From Myxococcus stipitatus DSM 14675 (GTDB lineage Bacteria; Myxococcota; Myxococcia; Myxococcales; Myxococcaceae), in contig NC_020126.1 of NCBI RefSeq assembly GCF_000331735.1, forward strand, positions 2,232,001 to 2,296,000: a stretch of 64,000 nucleotides of DNA. Direction: 5' to 3'. Below the pieces are notes generated by a model, which worked only from the letters and a program-made list of their open reading frames with translations, searched no databases and was not told where the DNA came from. A program made the position numbers and the translations under genes. This document shows positions 62,701-64,000 of this stretch, piece by piece; the stretch's first letter is position 1, and each line of letters begins with the position of its first letter.

Positions 62701-63710
62701 GCGTGGGGGACGAGTATCGCCCGGCCAACTGGGTGAACACGTACCGCGGTGACCACCGGTTCGTGCTGTCCCTGCTCACCTACCGAGAGGCGTTCCCGGA
62801 CACCCCCAACATCACCTGCACACGCGAGAAGGCGGGGACCCCCACGGCCCACGTCTACTACGTCGACGGGTATCGCGAGTGGCACCAGCTCCCGTTCATC
62901 GTCAACGAGGGTTTCGAGTACACCTATGCCTATGAGTCGCTCCCGCCGGGGAAGCTGGTGACGATGACGATGGCGGACGCCTCGGTGGGCGACTTCTACG
63001 TCGCGCGCTTCAAGGACTTCGGGAGGCTGGGAGGACTGGGGTTCTTCTCCAATCAGGCGAGCTTCACGTCGCACGCCTCACTCGCCAGCCTGCGTTCCGC
63101 CGCGAGCTCGGGGTACTACGTCCAGCCGGGGGGCGACGTGTACGTCAAGGCGGTCGCGACGGGGAAGAGCCAGGGCTTCCAGCTCTTCTGGACCACCGAC
63201 TTCGGGGTGCCGCCGCTCGACACGGACGGGGACCAGGTGACGGATGCGGTGGAGATCAGCCGAGCCCGCCACCCGTTCGATGCCGCGGACCTGCTGGCGG
63301 GGTTCGACACCGCTGGCGACTTCGAGGGCTGGTCCACCTTCGCCAACCTGGGCGGGCAGGGTGTGGCGGGAGGCGTGTTCACGGGCACCTCCACCGGGAA
63401 CGGAGACGCGATGGTCGTCAACAGCGCCTTCAACTTCGCCGCCAGCCGCGTCCCGAGGATTCAGGTCCGCATGAAGGCGAGCCAGAACACCGGGGTGCAG
63501 CTGTTCTTCGCCACGGACACGCAGCCGGGCTTCGCCGCCGGGCGCGTGGCCACTGTCGGGTACACCGGCGGCGGCGCCTATCAGGTGGTGACGTTGGACA
63601 TGGCGGGAGTGCCCGGCTGGTCGGGCACCATCACGGACCTTCGCCTGGACCCGGTGTCGGGCGCGGGCATCCAGTTCGACATCGACTCGATTCGCGCCGT
63701 CGGGCCGTAG
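59796..63710 (+). CDS. Secreted G8-domain/beta-helix protein (CEMIP/TMEM2-like)
   Basis: A 1304-aa exported protein with signal sequence residues 1-25. Two similar N-terminal units (about 40-190 and 200-345, both with GFE/SFETPALPASPGY...GLSRN) are carbohydrate-binding-like. A G8 domain starts at D348 (DWKDPLVWGGTVPGPSDDAT), then a right-handed beta-helix with ARYPFHWH (H609, H611), SVHHSYNRAITIHGTE and DHIGHGVFLEDG, the signature of vertebrate CEMIP/TMEM2 hyaluronidase-type proteins. A last domain (about 1150-1304) resembles a carbohydrate-binding beta-sandwich. It probably binds or cleaves polysaccharide outside the cell. Confidence 0.92.
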   Translation: MKTFMSGWVSLLAVAVLSSPSDADAVSRSSASSTVSGLPNGSFETPALPASPGYQIAPAGSGWTFVNGAGLSRNNTAFTSGNPAAPQGAQVLLLQGVASASRTWSLPAGAYVFSFMAAQRGNLPSTQQLELRVDGSPRQSFTPTGATYQRFTSAPLFLTSGSHTVALHGLNPQGTDSTAFVDDFSVTRVRDVALSGFESPALPASPGYVYAPAGGPWSFGPGAGLSRNATAFTVGNPVAPEGGQVLFLQGSSSATLNVAVPRGYHRFRLKAALRGTDPTQPPAKDIVIAVNGTQVGHFRPTSTQYVEQVSTVLWLEAGTVTVRLTGVDTRPGDHTGLVDDLRLESVHDWKDPLVWGGTVPGPSDDATVGLGSAVCMDGVLTPRSITVGGELLGVQNRDVDVTTQYVMVMGVGSLLELGQERTPYPSQATFTLNATDTQLDVMGMGNNFLGAMGSGTLHLHGEERVSWTRLSQSVAAGATDIFLAQPVDWRAGDSIVVVSSHTNWNEAEQRTIATVHPGGTRVTLSSALAFAHSGVVKTFASPTRSWTADLRAEVGLLTHNILVKGHATLANASGFGGHIMVMGQSRAYVSGVELANMGQKAKLARYPFHWHMLAEVGEGQYFRSSSVHHSYNRAITIHGTESTRVEDNFFYDHIGHGVFLEDGSERFNVIKGNVTLLTRRPKVGEAVTPSDNELDVIQNRTPASYWITNPENTFEDNVAAGTQGTGFWFAFPTKPMGASENHPRFRDLKPDSRPLISFKGNSAHSTMSGFDVFDRLSSGHSIVPNWGWNDASPHVIEDSTWYANSLGIYTGIGAGGPTENLIFRNNVLVDNVVGSMLASYSVVEQSVFVADSGASLLPGSVERFAYRVYDGAGQVRDSHFIGWDAANANLLINTGAATKHPNHVFTNNTVAPAGPPRIRLENFDIPPTKDTHANHPGHPRYWSIAVRDVTGGVSGKPNTTIVSSHPFMRVGDEYRPANWVNTYRGDHRFVLSLLTYREAFPDTPNITCTREKAGTPTAHVYYVDGYREWHQLPFIVNEGFEYTYAYESLPPGKLVTMTMADASVGDFYVARFKDFGRLGGLGFFSNQASFTSHASLASLRSAASSGYYVQPGGDVYVKAVATGKSQGFQLFWTTDFGVPPLDTDGDQVTDAVEISRARHPFDAADLLAGFDTAGDFEGWSTFANLGGQGVAGGVFTGTSTGNGDAMVVNSAFNFAASRVPRIQVRMKASQNTGVQLFFATDTQPGFAAGRVATVGYTGGGAYQVVTLDMAGVPGWSGTITDLRLDPVSGAGIQFDIDSIRAVGP

Positions 63711-63713
63711 TCC

Positions 63714-64000
63714 TCAGGGGGCGGGCCTGCACTCCGTGCCGGCCTTCACCGCGGCGCGGAGCAGGTCGCGCATGCCCGTCGCCAACTGGGTCGTCTCCAG
63801 CCCCGCGATGGCCACGCTGACGTCGAGCTCGGGGCACACCTGGCGCGCACCTGCGTCCGCTTGGCTGGCTACACGCCCAGTCACCTGGCGGAGGCCCTGT
63901 ACCCGGGGGCATGAGACCCGCCACGTCAGGGGCGGGAGCGATACTTCCGAGGGAGCAAGGGGAGTCCATTCTCCGCTCTGGAAAATGGCGGCCGGAAGGT
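63714..64000 (-). CDS. 3' end of a protein gene running off the right edge
   Basis: The minus strand is open from the window edge to a TGA at 63714-63716, giving at least 94 residues: AIFQSGEWTPLAPSE, LTWRVSCPRVQGL, VCPELDVSVAIAGLE and MRDLLRAAVKAGTECRP. The regular helix near the end and three cysteines suggest an exported protein. It is convergent with the G8 protein gene, with only 3 nt between stop codons. Family not recognised and the N-terminus is not in the window. Confidence 0.65.
   Translation of the reverse strand, partial: LPAAIFQSGEWTPLAPSEVSLPPLTWRVSCPRVQGLRQVTGRVASQADAGARQVCPELDVSVAIAGLETTQLATGMRDLLRAAVKAGTECRPAP

Noticed and set aside
59847..63074. A 1075-codon open frame antisense to the G8 protein gene
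   Set aside because: Typical high-GC antisense artefact (Arg/His/Val/Gly-rich, no motifs), while the plus strand encodes a G8/beta-helix protein.
1..64000. CRISPR arrays, tRNA or rRNA genes, insertion sequences
   Set aside because: No regularly spaced repeats, cloverleaf-like sequences, rRNA signatures or transposase genes were recognised on either strand.

Overview
The window is high-GC DNA (about 70% by eye) and very probably comes from a myxobacterium of the Myxococcus/Corallococcus/Pyxidicoccus type. The evidence is a transmembrane Ser/Thr protein kinase next to a DUF2381 (TIGR02268) protein, a second kinase-like protein, a sigma-54 activator, lipoproteins with Cys-rich DUF4215 repeats, many secreted or lipid-anchored proteins, and decayed toxin and fibronectin-type genes. 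No rRNA, tRNA, CRISPR array, insertion sequence or plasmid function was recognised.

Layout, left part (1-31 kb). An ECF41-type sigma factor stands divergent from a carboxymuconolactone decarboxylase (AhpD-like) gene. A leftward run follows: fatty acid desaturase, DUF2652 protein, zinc-ribbon/propeller protein. Next are two overlapping ABC exporter-fold genes behind a good Fur box, two proteins with Lys-rich helical N-termini (one with a DUF1023-type hydrolase domain), and a LytS/LytTR two-component pair next to a Tat-exported HisC-like aminotransferase. Then come a VOC protein, a frameshifted mepB pseudogene, assorted hydrolases, a LolE-type permease with an extra N-terminal membrane domain, a lipoprotein HAD phosphatase, a cold-shock protein, PhnA/YjdM and DUF4240 proteins. 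The section ends with a predicted pseudokinase, two XRE regulators, the active kinase/DUF2381 pair, and a decayed toxin gene overlapping an intact downstream gene that may encode its immunity protein.

Middle (31-50 kb). After two lipoproteins there is a four-gene leftward operon that I recognise as violacein biosynthesis: vioA-vioB-vioC-vioE. vioD is absent; in the classical vioABCDE order its place is a 77-nt gap. VioA oxidises L-tryptophan, VioB couples the imine, VioE makes the protodeoxyviolacein skeleton, and VioC completes deoxyviolacein. The predicted pigment is therefore deoxyviolacein rather than violacein. The vio genes look lower in GC than their surroundings and lie beside an eroded fibronectin-III lipoprotein pseudogene, which fits horizontal acquisition. 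Further right are a LysR regulator divergent from a dienelactone-hydrolase-like enzyme, a TPR/coiled-coil plus membrane-protein pair, a SUKH-like protein, a YceI protein and an arylsulfatase.

Right part (50-64 kb). A sigma-54 activator meets, tail to tail, a compact five-gene leftward operon of unknown function: an acidic/Gly-rich protein, an HEVGH putative metalloprotease, a 604-aa Ig-like/helical protein, an AONS-like PLP enzyme, and a Pro-rich protein with a GIY-YIG-like C-terminus. Divergent from it is a radical SAM enzyme with a PqqD-like C-terminal domain. A G8-domain, CEMIP-like secreted beta-helix protein follows. The right edge cuts the 5' part of a leftward gene. The vioD-less pigment operon and the five-gene module with its radical SAM neighbour are the two most interesting parts of the window.
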